A DNA stretch of 64,000 bases from a bacterium (lineage in GTDB: Bacteria; Spirochaetota; Leptospiria; Leptospirales; Leptonemataceae), in NCBI GenBank assembly GCA_024742665.1, contig JANSYA010000015.1, forward strand, positions 17,923 to 81,922. Direction: 5' to 3'. Position 1 is the first letter of the stretch. Each line of letters starts with the position of its first letter. The notes under the pieces are model-generated. The model worked only from the letters and a program-made list of their open reading frames with translations, searched no databases and was not told where the DNA came from. Positions 1 to 9,891 of the stretch are shown piece by piece. Position numbers and translations under genes: made by a program.

Positions 1-1
1 G

Positions 2-232
2 GTGGCGGCCGGAATCTGGTCGGAGTACCGTCGGCGGTTGCTGGAAAGCGGCCTCGAAGTGCGTGGCGGGCGCGGCGAAGAAGGCGGGCAGGATCGCGTC
101 GAAATCGACGGCCTGGCGCAGATTTCCAATCGCTTCTGGCCGGTCGGAGCGGACTACCCTGCGGCCATGGCCCGGATGCTGATGATTGTGCGTCGCATTG
201 GCGCGGCGGATTTTCAGGAAAAACGCGGCTAG
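2..232 (+). CDS. C-terminal part of an unrecognised protein
   Basis: An open frame runs from the window edge to a TAG at 230-232. It encodes about 76 residues with the Arg/Glu/Gly-rich composition and GC-biased third positions of its neighbours. I recognise no family. A GTG at position 2 could be a start, but the gene more likely begins outside the window, so this is treated as a 3' fragment. It could also be a small independent gene. Confidence 0.4.
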   Translation: MAAGIWSEYRRRLLESGLEVRGGRGEEGGQDRVEIDGLAQISNRFWPVGADYPAAMARMLMIVRRIGAADFQEKRG

Positions 233-548
233 TGCAGCTCCAATGTGATTTATTCGCTCTGGAAGCCGCACCTGGCGCGGCACTGGCAGCTTGCTGAAAA
301 AGTCCAAAAATCTTCGCAAACGCTGCAGTTAGCTGATTTTTTTCACATCGTGTCGCAAAAACCAAAAAAAAACCGATAATTTACCCAGAGATTGCCACGC
401 CTCGGGGCATTCTCCGTCCAATAGAGAAAAGATCGTGACAAAGCCCAGGGGGCTCCTTTTCCTGTTAACCGGGCGATTCAGGCGGTTTTAGAGAGAGACG
501 GGGCAACCCGAACACCCCTGCAGGGCAACCGAGAGGCTGGAGACCTAT
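233..548. other. Intergenic region upstream of clpC
   Basis: This gap of 316 bases is clearly more AT-rich than the flanking genes, with A-tracts around 300-370. I see no gene and no convincing inverted repeat or CIRCE. A weak sigma70-like pair (TGTCGC at 351-356, GATAAT at 375-380, 18-bp spacer) is possible but not strong enough to call. The clpC ribosome-binding site (GGAG, 8 bases before the ATG) lies at its right end. Confidence 0.5.
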
Positions 549-3188
549 ATGTTCGATTTTACCAAAAGAGCCAAACGTGTAATCAACGAGTACGCCCAGC
601 AAGAGGCGAAACGACTCGGCCACGATATGATTGGCCCGGAGCACATCCTGCTGGGATTGCTGCGTGAAGAAGATTCGGTCGCGATCAAGATTCTAAAGAA
701 TCTTAACATTGATCTGGGCGAACTTAAAAAAGAAGTGGAGCGCCGCTCGAAGCAGGGCGGCAGCACGCTGCTGATCGATATTTCGCCCAACCCGGACAAA
801 TATCAAAAGATCATCGACTATTCGAAAGAAGAGGCGAAGCGGCTCAAACACAACTACGTCGGCACCGAACACATTCTGCTGGCGCTGCTGCGCGATAACA
901 ACAACGTCGCGGGCGCGGCGCTTGCGAATTTCAGCGTCAACTATTCGGTGATCAAGGGCGAGATCCTGCGTATCCTGGGCGTCGCAACGTCGGGCTCCGG
1001 ATCATCGTCCCGCCAGGGCAGTCCGGAAAAATCGCGCACGCCGACCCTCGACGAATTCGCCCGCGATCTCACGCAATTATCCCGCGATAAAAAACTGGAC
1101 CCGGTCATTGGCCGCGACCAGGAAATTCAGCGCCTGATCCAGGTGCTGTGTCGCAAAACGAAAAACAATCCCGTGCTGATCGGCGAAGCCGGCGTGGGCA
1201 AGACCGCCATCGTCGAAGGCCTGGCCGACCGCATCGTCAGCCACGACGTGCCCGATCTTTTATTCGAGAAGCGCGTCATCGCTCTGGATCTGGCGAGTCT
1301 GGTCGCGGGCACGAAGTATCGCGGGGAGTTCGAAGACCGCCTGAAAAAGATCATGCGCGAGATTCAAAACTCGACGAATATCATCGTCTTTATCGACGAG
1401 CTGCATACTCTAATCGGCGCGGGCGCCGCGGAAGGCGCGATCGACGCCGCCAATATGCTGAAACCCGCGCTGGCCCGCGGCGAAATTCAGTGCGTGGGCG
1501 CGACGACGCTGACCGAGTTTCGCAAGTACATCGAAAAAGACTCGGCCCTCGAACGCCGCTTCCAGTCGATCCTGGTCAAAGAACCTTCCGGCGACGATAC
1601 CATTCTGATTCTGAAAGGTCTGAAAAAAGCCTTCGAAGCGCACCATAAAGTGCACTATTCCGACGAAGCCCTGGAGCTTTCGGTCAAGCTCGCGGAACGT
1701 TATATCAACGATCGCTATTTACCCGACAAAGCCATCGACGTGATCGACGAAGCCGGTTCGCGCGCGCGTCTGTCGAATTCTTCGCGTCCGGACGAAATCG
1801 TCGCCCTCGAGGAAGAGATCAAAGAACACGTTCAGAAAAAGGACGACATGGTCAAGGCCCAGGAATACGAAAAGGCCGCGCAGATTCGCGACGCTATTAA
1901 CGCGAAGAAAGAAGTTTTAGAAGAGCGCATTACCCAGTGGCAGGAACGCATCGCCGACTTCTCGGTCGACATCAGCCCGGAAGACATTTACGCGGTGATC
2001 AGTCTGTGGACCGGCATTCCGCTCGAAAAAATCGAAGAAGGCGAATCAAGCAAGCTTCTGCGCATGGAAGAAGAGCTCGCCCGTCGCGTGGTCGCCCAAA
2101 CCGAGGCCGTACAGCACGTCAGCCGCGCCGTGCGTCGCGCGCGCACCGGATTCAAAGACGCGAAGAAGCCTTCGGGTTCGTTTATCTTTCTCGGTCCGAC
2201 CGGCGTCGGTAAAACCGAACTCGCCCGGGCCCTGGCGGATTTTCTTTTCGGCGACGAGAAGAAATTGTTTCGTCTGGATATGTCCGAGTACATGGAACCG
2301 CATTCGATTTCCAAGCTGATCGGTTCGCCTCCGGGCTACGTCGGCTATGACGACGCGGGGCAACTGAGCGAATTCGTCCGGCGCAATCCGTACTCGGTCG
2401 TGCTTTTCGATGAAGTCGAAAAGGCGCATCCGGATATTTTCAATCTGCTGCTGCAAATCCTCGACGAAGGTCAGCTGACCGACACCCACGGACGCAAGGT
2501 CGATTTTTCGGAAACGATTATCATCATGACCTCAAACCTGGGCGCCCGCGAAATGCAAAAAGGCGGCAAGCTGGGTTTCGCCGAAGACGACAAACGTCGC
2601 GAAGAGCTGAAAAAAGATCGCGTGATGGAAGAGCTGAAGAAGCACTTCAATCCCGAGTTCCTGAACCGGATCGACGAGATCATCACCTTTCACACGCTTA
2701 CGAAAGAACACATTCGCCAGATCATCGAGATTATGCTCGATCGCATGAACGTGCAGCTGCAGGAAAAGAAAATCCTGCTGTCGATGAACGACGAGGCCAA
2801 AGACCACGTCTCCGAGTTGGGCTACGACGAAAAGTACGGCGCGCGCCCGCTACGCCGCACGCTGCAGCGCGAAGTCGAAGACTATATGGCCAACCGCATG
2901 CTGGAAGGCGCTTACAAAGAAGCGACGGAGATTCTGGTTTCGGTTCGGGTGAACGAAGACGATCGTAAGAAGCTCGACTACGAAGAAAAGGCGTGGCCGG
3001 GTTATGAAACCATTCGCCGGGCCCGCGAAGCGGACATCCAGGCGAAAGAAGACGAGCTGAACAAAAAGCGCGGCGCTTCCGGATCCGGATCATCTAACGC
3101 CGGCAAGAGCGACGAATCGGACGCCAATGACGAGGGCGACGATTCCGCGACCGCCGAGCACTCAGCGAATACCGGTCAGGTGAGTTAG
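549..3188 (+). CDS. clpC: ClpC-type AAA+ unfoldase, ATPase subunit of Clp protease
   Basis: ClpC unfolds substrates and threads them into the ClpP protease in the cytoplasm. The 879 residues show the full Hsp100 class I layout. There are two N-terminal Clp repeats (about 1-150). The first AAA+ module has Walker A GEAGVGKT and Walker B VIFIDELHT. A UVR-like/M-domain stretch (EEEIKEHVQKKDDMVKAQEY) sits near residues 420-450. The second AAA+ module has Walker A GPTGVGKT. After about residue 800 there is a long acidic, Ser/Gly-rich tail that most ClpC proteins lack. The ATG is preceded by GGAG. ClpC is normally 810-850 residues, so the tail is an addition. It is the first gene of a probable operon, with the next start 4 bases after its stop. 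Confidence 0.97.
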   Translation: MFDFTKRAKRVINEYAQQEAKRLGHDMIGPEHILLGLLREEDSVAIKILKNLNIDLGELKKEVERRSKQGGSTLLIDISPNPDKYQKIIDYSKEEAKRLKHNYVGTEHILLALLRDNNNVAGAALANFSVNYSVIKGEILRILGVATSGSGSSSRQGSPEKSRTPTLDEFARDLTQLSRDKKLDPVIGRDQEIQRLIQVLCRKTKNNPVLIGEAGVGKTAIVEGLADRIVSHDVPDLLFEKRVIALDLASLVAGTKYRGEFEDRLKKIMREIQNSTNIIVFIDELHTLIGAGAAEGAIDAANMLKPALARGEIQCVGATTLTEFRKYIEKDSALERRFQSILVKEPSGDDTILILKGLKKAFEAHHKVHYSDEALELSVKLAERYINDRYLPDKAIDVIDEAGSRARLSNSSRPDEIVALEEEIKEHVQKKDDMVKAQEYEKAAQIRDAINAKKEVLEERITQWQERIADFSVDISPEDIYAVISLWTGIPLEKIEEGESSKLLRMEEELARRVVAQTEAVQHVSRAVRRARTGFKDAKKPSGSFIFLGPTGVGKTELARALADFLFGDEKKLFRLDMSEYMEPHSISKLIGSPPGYVGYDDAGQLSEFVRRNPYSVVLFDEVEKAHPDIFNLLLQILDEGQLTDTHGRKVDFSETIIIMTSNLGAREMQKGGKLGFAEDDKRREELKKDRVMEELKKHFNPEFLNRIDEIITFHTLTKEHIRQIIEIMLDRMNVQLQEKKILLSMNDEAKDHVSELGYDEKYGARPLRRTLQREVEDYMANRMLEGAYKEATEILVSVRVNEDDRKKLDYEEKAWPGYETIRRAREADIQAKEDELNKKRGASGSGSSNAGKSDESDANDEGDDSATAEHSANTGQVS

Positions 3189-3191
3189 ACC

Positions 3192-3671
3192 GTGGAATGG
3201 GAATCGGCAGGAGCCTGGTTGGTGTATGCGGTAGTGCCTGCCGCATCGCTGGTCGTATTGCTCCTGCTGATTCAGCGACGTTTCGCCCGCAACGCCCTGG
3301 TGCGTTCGGAGATCATGCGTCTGACGCCCTTCTTTCATCCCGACCATCCGGTCCGGGCGGAATGGCTGAAATGCGATTACCGCTTTTCGGTTCGCGGGGA
3401 AGTCTTTGACGGTAACTGCCTGGTGCCCCTGCACGTCTTTTTGACCAGCCCCGAGCAGGTCGCCATCTGGATGGACAGCCGCCTGAATATGCCGGTGCTC
3501 TTTCACGAGGGCCAGCGTCTCGTCGGCGACGAACCCATCGAACACTATCTGCTCACGCACCGCGACAGCATTCGGATTCGCTACCGGACGCGGAATCCGA
3601 TGCACAATATGCCGCTGGAATCGGACATCCTGCCGAAAAAAGTGGTCGAAAATAAATCCACAGGTACGTGA
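3192..3671 (+). CDS. Membrane-anchored hypothetical protein
   Basis: This protein of 159 residues has one N-terminal transmembrane segment (about 8-30, WLVYAVVPAASLVVLLLLI) followed by a soluble domain of about 130 residues with no motif I recognise. The start is a GTG three bases after the clpC stop, so translation is probably coupled. The tight spacing suggests a function in the same operon, perhaps at the inner membrane, but no function can be assigned from the sequence. Confidence 0.75.
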   Translation: MEWESAGAWLVYAVVPAASLVVLLLLIQRRFARNALVRSEIMRLTPFFHPDHPVRAEWLKCDYRFSVRGEVFDGNCLVPLHVFLTSPEQVAIWMDSRLNMPVLFHEGQRLVGDEPIEHYLLTHRDSIRIRYRTRNPMHNMPLESDILPKKVVENKSTGT

Positions 3672-3692
3672 CTGGCCGCAGTCTGGTCTCAA

Positions 3693-4541
3693 ATGAATTC
3701 ACAATCTCTTTCTTCTCTTCTCGCCGCCCAATTTTATCGCAAGCGCTCACTGTCTATGCGCCTGACTATGGCGATTCTGCTCGCGACTCTGCTGGCCGGA
3801 CCGGCGACCTCCGGGCTTTCGGCTCTCGCACCGCGCTACGACGAGGCCCTGAAACTCTTTCATAGCGGGAAATACAATGAATCCCTCGACGTGATTCGCG
3901 AGGTCTTCGACGACCATCGCGGCGCGGTCGAGCTGCGCCTGCTCGCGGCTCAAAACTATATGTACCTGGGCGAATACGAAAGCGCCCGGGCGCACATGAC
4001 GTACTGCCTGAAAGAAAACGCGAAGCGTCTGGAATGTTACGCGACTCTGTCTTCGATCTATCGCGCCGAGCAGCGCTATAACAATGCGATCAAAACCGCC
4101 CGCTCGGGCATCGGCAAGGTCGGCGAATCGGTGCCGCTGCGCCTGGAGCTCGCTTCGGCCTATTACGCCACCGGCAAGTACGCCGCGTCGCGTGCGCATC
4201 TGGAAAAAGTCTTACAAAACGATCCGAATAATTTCACGGCGATCTATATGGACGGCCTGATCTTTTTGAAGCAGGGTAAATTCGCTAACGCCGAATTCCG
4301 TCTGCGTCACGCCCTCGATATCAAACCGAAGACCTCGATCGATCTCCTGCATCTCTACGTTAACCTGGGATTTGCCATCGAACGCGAAGGCGATCGGCTG
4401 GTCGCCGCGGGCGAGCGCGCCGAGGGCATTCGTCGCTACAGCGAAGCGTCTCGTCACTATAATTACGCATTGCGCATCGACTCGAATCATCCCCTGGCCC
4501 GGGAAAGCCGTGAGCGCATGAAGTCCAAAGAGATCCAGTAA
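3693..4541 (+). CDS. Exported tetratricopeptide-repeat protein
   Basis: The first 35-45 residues are a signal-peptide-like segment (MRLTMAILLATLLAGPATSG), so a second ATG at 3756 is a possible start. The mature part is a run of about five TPR units between residues 50 and 270, with the usual small and aromatic residues at repeating positions (AQNYMYLGEYESARAHM, ASAYYATGKYAASRAHL). TPR proteins scaffold protein complexes; this one probably acts in the periplasm or at the outer membrane. It lies 21 bases after the preceding gene, in the clpC-mtaB gene string. Confidence 0.8.
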   Translation: MNSQSLSSLLAAQFYRKRSLSMRLTMAILLATLLAGPATSGLSALAPRYDEALKLFHSGKYNESLDVIREVFDDHRGAVELRLLAAQNYMYLGEYESARAHMTYCLKENAKRLECYATLSSIYRAEQRYNNAIKTARSGIGKVGESVPLRLELASAYYATGKYAASRAHLEKVLQNDPNNFTAIYMDGLIFLKQGKFANAEFRLRHALDIKPKTSIDLLHLYVNLGFAIEREGDRLVAAGERAEGIRRYSEASRHYNYALRIDSNHPLARESRERMKSKEIQ

Positions 4542-4596
4542 GTAATTTTTAATATTCTCGCAGGCCTGCGTCTGCGGGATTTCGCCAGAGCCCCGC

Positions 4597-6213
4597 ATGT
4601 CCGCCTCCGAAACTCCGACGACGTCGAAACTAAAAGTATCCATCCAGACCCTGGGATGCCGGCTCAATCAGTATGAAGCCGATGGGATCATGAACCGCTT
4701 TGAAGCGAGCGGGCGGTACGTTGCTCTGACCCAAAACGACCTCGCGACCGGCCAGACGAATCCAGGCGGCCTTGCGAAGTCCGGTGGCGAAGAATCGCGC
4801 GCCGCTGCGGATATCGCCATCATTAACACCTGCACCGTGACCGATCAGGCGGATTCGCGCAATCGCAACGCGATCAAAGCCGCCCTGAAAAAGAATCCGA
4901 ACTGTCGGGTGATCGTCACCGGCTGCTTCGCGCAAACCGATCCGGAGAAGCTGCGCGAAATTCCGGGCGTGAAGCTGGTGGTCGGCAACGATCGCAAGCC
5001 CGCGCTCTTCGAATTGATCGACGAATTGATTCAGAATGAAGAGGCGGATCAGAAGCCGGGCGAAGGGCGAAGCCAGGAGCAGGTCGCCGAACACCAGGCG
5101 AGCTATCATCCGGAGCCGGCGCGCTTTCGCGATCATGCGATCAACGGTCAGTACGGTCTGCGGCCGGTGCTGGAAAATCCTTTCGGCTACGGCGACGTGG
5201 TGCCCTTCGGACATACCAGGGCCTATATGAAAATCCAGGACGGCTGCGACCGTCGCTGTACTTATTGTAAGATTCCCATGGCTCGCGGTCGGGGCATTTC
5301 GCGTTCCCTGACGGATATTCTGGAGCACGTGCGCCGCCTGGACGATGCGGGCGTTCCCGAAATCGTTTTGACCGGCGTAAACCTGGGATGGTACCGCGAT
5401 GCGAACACGATCGATAGTGCGTCCGGAAAATCGCTGCGTTTCGCGGGGTTAATCGAAAAGATTCTTGAAACATTGAGCTACGGCCGCCTGCGTCTTTCGA
5501 GCATTGAACCCTGCGACGTGGACGAAGCCCTCGGGGAGCTTTCGCTGCATCCGCGCTTTTGCGATTTCGTGCACGTGCCGCTGCAAAGCGGTTCGGCGAA
5601 GATTCTGAAAGCCATGCGCCGGACCTACAGTCCCTTTAGTTTTTTGAAACGCATGGAAAAAATCCGTTCGGTAAATCCGCAGCTCTTTTGCGGCACCGAC
5701 GTGATCGTCGGCTTTCCCGGCGAAAGCGAAGCCGATTTCGCCGATAGCCTGCAGCTGTGCGCCGATACGGGTATGGCGAATATCCACGGCTTTCGTTATT
5801 CGCCGCGCTCCGGCACGCCGGCCGCCAACTTCGCCGATCATATTTCCCACGGCGTCGTGCGCGAACGCATGAACCGTTTGATTCAGGCGAAAGAAGCGGG
5901 CCATCGTCAGTATGCGGCGACGCAGCTCGGCCAGGTGCGGGAAGGCGTGGTCGAGAAATTGACGGTCACGCCGCCGTCCGATCTGCCGGGCGCCGCGAGC
6001 GAAGGCATTGTTGCCGGCGAAGCGTTGAGCGACAACTATCTGCGCATCGGCTTTGCGATGCCCGAGAGCCTGGCAAAATCCGCGGGAATTCAAAAAGGCG
6101 GTCTGGCCCGCTTCGCGCTGCGCGATCTCGACCAGGCCAGCGGCGCACTGAGCGGCGAGCTGGTGGACGTGGTGGATGCGACGGACAAAACCGCCGCGGC
6201 AGTCCATGCCTGA
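4597..6213 (+). CDS. mtaB: tRNA (N6-threonylcarbamoyladenosine(37)-C2)-methylthiotransferase
   Basis: MtaB adds a methylthio group to t6A37 of ANN-decoding tRNAs. The protein has the methylthiotransferase N-terminal domain with its three cluster cysteines (LGCRLNQYEAD, NTCTVTDQAD, TGCFAQ). A radical SAM domain carries CDRRCTYCKIP (CxxxCxxC), followed by a C-terminal TRAM-like region. The LGCRLNQ signature separates MtaB from MiaB, a separate copy of which is at 23516. At 538 residues it is longer than typical MtaB (about 430-450). The extra length is a Gln/Glu-rich linker between the N-terminal and radical SAM domains and an insertion after the first cysteine motif. Confidence 0.93.
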   Translation: MSASETPTTSKLKVSIQTLGCRLNQYEADGIMNRFEASGRYVALTQNDLATGQTNPGGLAKSGGEESRAAADIAIINTCTVTDQADSRNRNAIKAALKKNPNCRVIVTGCFAQTDPEKLREIPGVKLVVGNDRKPALFELIDELIQNEEADQKPGEGRSQEQVAEHQASYHPEPARFRDHAINGQYGLRPVLENPFGYGDVVPFGHTRAYMKIQDGCDRRCTYCKIPMARGRGISRSLTDILEHVRRLDDAGVPEIVLTGVNLGWYRDANTIDSASGKSLRFAGLIEKILETLSYGRLRLSSIEPCDVDEALGELSLHPRFCDFVHVPLQSGSAKILKAMRRTYSPFSFLKRMEKIRSVNPQLFCGTDVIVGFPGESEADFADSLQLCADTGMANIHGFRYSPRSGTPAANFADHISHGVVRERMNRLIQAKEAGHRQYAATQLGQVREGVVEKLTVTPPSDLPGAASEGIVAGEALSDNYLRIGFAMPESLAKSAGIQKGGLARFALRDLDQASGALSGELVDVVDATDKTAAAVHA

Positions 6214-6916
6214 TTTTGCGGCCGGCCTTTCCCTCGTTTTACTCACCAACGCCCTGGGGATGTTCAGTCCCGGGCCGGACATGTTCCTGCTGATTCGAAA
6301 CAGCACCGGGACCAGTCCCGGCGTCGCTTATGCAACGGTCTTTGGAATATCCACGGGCATCGCGCTGCACGTCGTTCTATCTCTGGCCGGCGTCACGGGG
6401 CTGGCTTTGCAAAACCCGACGATCTTTCGCGGCTTCCTGGTGCTGGCCGGCCTGTATCTCCTGTACATCGGCCTGCCAGGACTGCGCATTCGAAACCGGA
6501 AAGGAGTCGGCCCCGGCGATGGCTCTGCGCCTCCCAATCCGGACGCGGCGGATCCTGTACTCGCGACCGGATCCGAAAGCGGAGCTTTGCGTGATTCGAC
6601 GCCGGCTCGCAAAACCGTCTTCGCCGCCTATCGCGAAGGTTTGCTCTGCAACGTGTTGAATCTAAAGGCTGCGGCTTTTTTTGTCAGTCTGTTCGGATTG
6701 ATGATCGGACCTGACACGGCCGCCGCGCAGCGCATCGCTCTGGGGCTGATCTGCGTGATTCAATGCGTCGCGCTCTGGTCGTTGTTCGTATGGCTGCTGC
6801 GAAAAGGATTCGCGCGCGGCGGGAAAGTGGTCGGGCAGGTCTGGATTGCGAAGGGCTTCAGCGCGCTGCTCGTTTTTGCGGGCGGCGTTTTATTGTACCA
6901 GGCTTTCGCGGGCTGA
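6206..6916 (+). CDS. LysE/RhtB-family amino-acid exporter
   Basis: The chosen ATG at 6206 overlaps the end of mtaB by 8 bases. The protein of about 236 residues has six hydrophobic segments and the LysE family hallmark near its N terminus (NALGMFSPGPDMFLLIRN, the SPGPD motif). LysE/RhtB proteins export amino acids such as lysine, homoserine or threonine. A soluble loop in the middle (about residues 95-135, rich in Gly/Asp/Pro) is longer than usual. The substrate cannot be told from the sequence. Confidence 0.85.
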   Translation: MPDFAAGLSLVLLTNALGMFSPGPDMFLLIRNSTGTSPGVAYATVFGISTGIALHVVLSLAGVTGLALQNPTIFRGFLVLAGLYLLYIGLPGLRIRNRKGVGPGDGSAPPNPDAADPVLATGSESGALRDSTPARKTVFAAYREGLLCNVLNLKAAAFFVSLFGLMIGPDTAAAQRIALGLICVIQCVALWSLFVWLLRKGFARGGKVVGQVWIAKGFSALLVFAGGVLLYQAFAG

Positions 6917-6970
6917 AGCTTCGATCAAACTGGTGCGAACGAAACGGGGTTTGAATCGAGTCACAAATCT

Positions 6971-7612
6971 TCAGTCGAATTCGACGTAGTTGTAGCGATC
7001 GTCGGTGTTTTTCGCTTCTTCGCCTTTCACGATTTCCATAGCGTAAAAATACTTTCCGCCGCGCAGCGCATTCTGGATGATATAACCCGCGTCTTCTACG
7101 AAAAAGCTCATACGATCCTTCGAAATTTTCTGAGCGGTTTCAGGGCCGAAGGGCGCGTCGGTTTTCTCCCAGTCCACGATGACCATGCGGCCTTCGTTTT
7201 TCATACTGCGGCCAATGCCGCGAATGGCCAGGGCCGGATCCGCGAAGGTCGACATCACGCACGAACAGAAGACTGCATCCATATCCGGAATCCAATCCGG
7301 GAGCAGGGGGTGTTCGGTGCGCTCGTTATAGAAGGGCGTCAGGCGCTCCAGTTCTTCTTTGACTTTCACCTGCAGAACGTAGTCGATCAGCTCCTCCTGG
7401 CACTCGGCGCCCCAGATTTTGCAGTCGTCGTCGATATGCCGGTAGAAGCCGGGCAGAAAATAGCCGTTGCCCATGCCGAAATCGAGCAGGTTTTTGACGC
7501 CCGCCCACCGCACCTGGGATAGGATGCGATCGATCGGGAAAATCTCCCGGCGTTCCCGGGAGAGGAGGAAGTCGTGAAATTCAGTCGCTTCGTAGTAGGC
7601 CAGGCCGCGCAT
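6971..7612 (-). CDS. SAM-dependent class I methyltransferase
   Basis: I place the start at the ATG whose complement is at 7610-7612, giving 213 residues. The longer open frame upstream has no methyltransferase-like sequence and extends toward the divergent gene. Motif I is LLDFGMGNGYF (residues about 38-48), motif II-like acidic residues follow, and FADPALAIRGIGRSMKNEG fits the motif III/IV region. This is the fold of small-molecule or quinone methyltransferases (Methyltransf_11/25); the substrate is unknown. It is convergent with the LysE gene and divergent from the FN3 protein gene. Confidence 0.8.
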   Translation of the reverse strand: MRGLAYYEATEFHDFLLSRERREIFPIDRILSQVRWAGVKNLLDFGMGNGYFLPGFYRHIDDDCKIWGAECQEELIDYVLQVKVKEELERLTPFYNERTEHPLLPDWIPDMDAVFCSCVMSTFADPALAIRGIGRSMKNEGRMVIVDWEKTDAPFGPETAQKISKDRMSFFVEDAGYIIQNALRGGKYFYAMEIVKGEEAKNTDDRYNYVEFD

Positions 7613-7654
7613 AAGGGTTACTCGTCGTTCTTGCTTTCCCGCGTTCCCGCCGAC

Positions 7655-7684
7655 GAATACGATCGAAACGATCGAAACAATCGA
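7655..7684. repeat. Short direct repeats CGATCGAAA between divergent genes
   Basis: Two perfect copies and one imperfect copy of CGATCGAAA/CAATCGATG follow one another about 50 bases upstream of the methyltransferase start. They lie inside the divergent promoter region (7613-7811) and could be a binding site, but the repeat is too short to call further. Confidence 0.4.
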
Positions 7685-7811
7685 TGGAGTGCAGGCGGTG
7701 AAAGCTTCGATCTTCCGGGCGCAGGGCGCGTCTAATTGATCGAAAGCGCATCGCCGCCGCTGAATTTTGGACTGCTGGATTCCGATAAAGACTACAGGGC
7801 GAACCGGGATT

Positions 7812-9884
7812 ATGTCAATTCCTTTCATAAATAGCTTTCGCGCGTCCGGTCTATGGGCGGCGCTGATTTTGCTCGTACTCGTGAGCCCCCTCGCGCCGGA
7901 AGACAATCAGCCGGCCGGCGCCCCGGATAATAAAGAGGCTCCAGCCGCCGATTCGCAGAATTCAACGGTGGCTACGGGCAATACCTCCGACGCGAAGCAG
8001 CCGGCGAAGAAAGAAGAGCCCGCCGCCCGCGAATCACAGCCGCAGCCGGCCGAAGAAAAAAACGTCAGCAGCCGCTTTCCGCTGATCCGTAATCTGCGAG
8101 TGGAGCCCGACTCGGAATATCCCCACAGCGTTCGCATTCGCTGGGACGTGGATCCGGCGAACGACACCGCGATCTACGTCGGCCGCTATATTCGTCCGCT
8201 GGCGACCCGGGAATTGATTTTAGAAGCGGAGAATCTAACCTCGCCGCCCCTGGGGCCGCGCAGCAATACGTACATCGATCGTAATATTCCCGACGGCGCC
8301 TATTATTACGTGGTCGTGACCACCTATGAGATGAGCAAACGCAATACCGTCGTTTTGCAGCCCAACGTAAACTATACGACGACTCCTTCGGTCATCTTTC
8401 GCGAAGACCGGGCGGATCCGGATCGCCGCCCGGACGAAAACGAAAACGGCGACGAAGACAACGGCGCAAGCGAAAGCGCGCTCGAAGTCAGCAGCCTGTT
8501 CGCCGTGAATTCCGAAAACGGCGTGAAGCTCAGCTGGCGTCCGCCGACCAGCAATAACGTGCGCTTCAGCGTATATCGCAGCGAAAGCCCGCTGGACTCT
8601 CCGGACGCGCTTCGATCCGCGGCGCGGTTGGCCGTGGTTTCCGGTCGCCAGAATATTTACGAAGACCGAAGTCCGATTGAAGGCCGCGAAGTCTACTACG
8701 GCGTGAGCGTGACCAATAGCGCCAGCGATCGTGAGAATCAGAAGTTATATCGAAATCGTTCGTTCATTCCGCATACCTATCGCAAACCGCAGTTCGATAA
8801 CGGCGGAGATGCGGCGGAAACGCGGCTGGACGAGCTGCCGGACGCTCTGACGGCTTTTCTTGCGGGTAAAGACACGGTGCGTCTGCTGTGGGTGAATCCC
8901 GACGCGGGCGCCGCGCGCGGTTACCGGATCTATCGCAGCAATCGACCGATCAACGACGCCGGCGGACTCGGCCAGGCGGTCCTGGCCGGCAGCGTGCAGG
9001 GAGATGGCAGCGGCTATCGCGACGCGGGCCTGCGCCCGGGAACGTACTATTACGCGATACTGCCGCGGGACGCGAGCGGCCGCGAAATCCGCGCATTCAT
9101 TGAAGGACGGACCTTTACCGGTTTCGCCGTGAACATCAGCGGCCGTAGCGGCGAAGCGGACGATGCAAATCCGAACGGAAACGACGTGTCCGGCAGCGAA
9201 GACCTGGAGCTGACGAAGGACCAGCGCGAAAAACTGGAAGAGCCGATCGTCGAATACCTCCAGGCGCGCGGTGGACAGGATCAGGTGGAATTGAACTGGA
9301 GCATCGCCCGGGACGATCTGGGCAGCTTCCAGACTCTGCTCTTTCGCAGCGACCGACCCATGAGCACGCTCAAACACATTCGCGAGTGGGGCGTGCGCGC
9401 CGCCACTCTACCGGGCAGCCGCCGGTCTTACGTCGATCGCGGTCTTGAGGCGGGCGGCTATTATTACGCGGTCGTGCTGGATTTTTCAGATCATGTGCAG
9501 GAGACCATGACTGTCGGCCGCAACTATCTGGCCTTCCCGGTCGAAGTCGGCGGTCGTCCTTCTGCGGAAGAGCTGCCAGGCGGCGACGCAGAAACTGACG
9601 ACGCGAAATTCGATCCCTCTCTGTATGAACTCAATCGTGTGCTCGCGCTGACCTATCACAAGCAGCTCTACGGCGAAGCGATTCGCCGGGTCGCGCCCTA
9701 TATTCGTTCCAGCAAAGTTTCGTCACGAGTGCGGGCCAAGGCTCTATTCTATACGGGCCTGTCTTTGTATCATACGCGTGAGTACCGCACCAGTCTGGAC
9801 TATTTTCTAACGGATGTCGTTCGCGAACACTATCCCGAACGCTCCAATTTCTGGTACAATCGATCTATCAAAAGGTTACGTTAA
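7812..9884 (+). CDS. Exported protein with four fibronectin-III-like repeats and a C-terminal TPR-like region
   Basis: The ATG at 7812 gives 690 residues and starts a signal peptide (FRASGLWAALILLVLVSPLAP). A Pro/Ala/Glu-rich linker follows (about 25-90), then four FN3-like domains (roughly 95-195, 225-330, 340-450, 480-590). Each domain ends in a beta strand of the type AYYYVVVTT, VYYGVSVTN, TYYYAILPR or GYYYAVVLD. The last 90 residues look like helical TPR repeats. Such proteins are often periplasmic or surface scaffolds. The downstream TPR membrane protein begins within 8 bases, so the two are probably co-expressed and may form one envelope complex. No enzyme motif is visible. Confidence 0.8.
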   Translation: MSIPFINSFRASGLWAALILLVLVSPLAPEDNQPAGAPDNKEAPAADSQNSTVATGNTSDAKQPAKKEEPAARESQPQPAEEKNVSSRFPLIRNLRVEPDSEYPHSVRIRWDVDPANDTAIYVGRYIRPLATRELILEAENLTSPPLGPRSNTYIDRNIPDGAYYYVVVTTYEMSKRNTVVLQPNVNYTTTPSVIFREDRADPDRRPDENENGDEDNGASESALEVSSLFAVNSENGVKLSWRPPTSNNVRFSVYRSESPLDSPDALRSAARLAVVSGRQNIYEDRSPIEGREVYYGVSVTNSASDRENQKLYRNRSFIPHTYRKPQFDNGGDAAETRLDELPDALTAFLAGKDTVRLLWVNPDAGAARGYRIYRSNRPINDAGGLGQAVLAGSVQGDGSGYRDAGLRPGTYYYAILPRDASGREIRAFIEGRTFTGFAVNISGRSGEADDANPNGNDVSGSEDLELTKDQREKLEEPIVEYLQARGGQDQVELNWSIARDDLGSFQTLLFRSDRPMSTLKHIREWGVRAATLPGSRRSYVDRGLEAGGYYYAVVLDFSDHVQETMTVGRNYLAFPVEVGGRPSAEELPGGDAETDDAKFDPSLYELNRVLALTYHKQLYGEAIRRVAPYIRSSKVSSRVRAKALFYTGLSLYHTREYRTSLDYFLTDVVREHYPERSNFWYNRSIKRLR

Positions 9885-9891
9885 AGTGAAT

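Noticed and set aside
271..290. Sigma54-like sequence TGGCGC-N5-TGGCA upstream of clpC
   Set aside because: The spacing is right but the -12 half is TGGCA rather than TTGCA, and it is about 260 bases from the gene. In GC-rich DNA such matches occur by chance.
6971..7906. Extended methyltransferase starting at 7906
   Set aside because: The extra 98 residues have no homology-like content and overlap the divergent gene and its promoter region.
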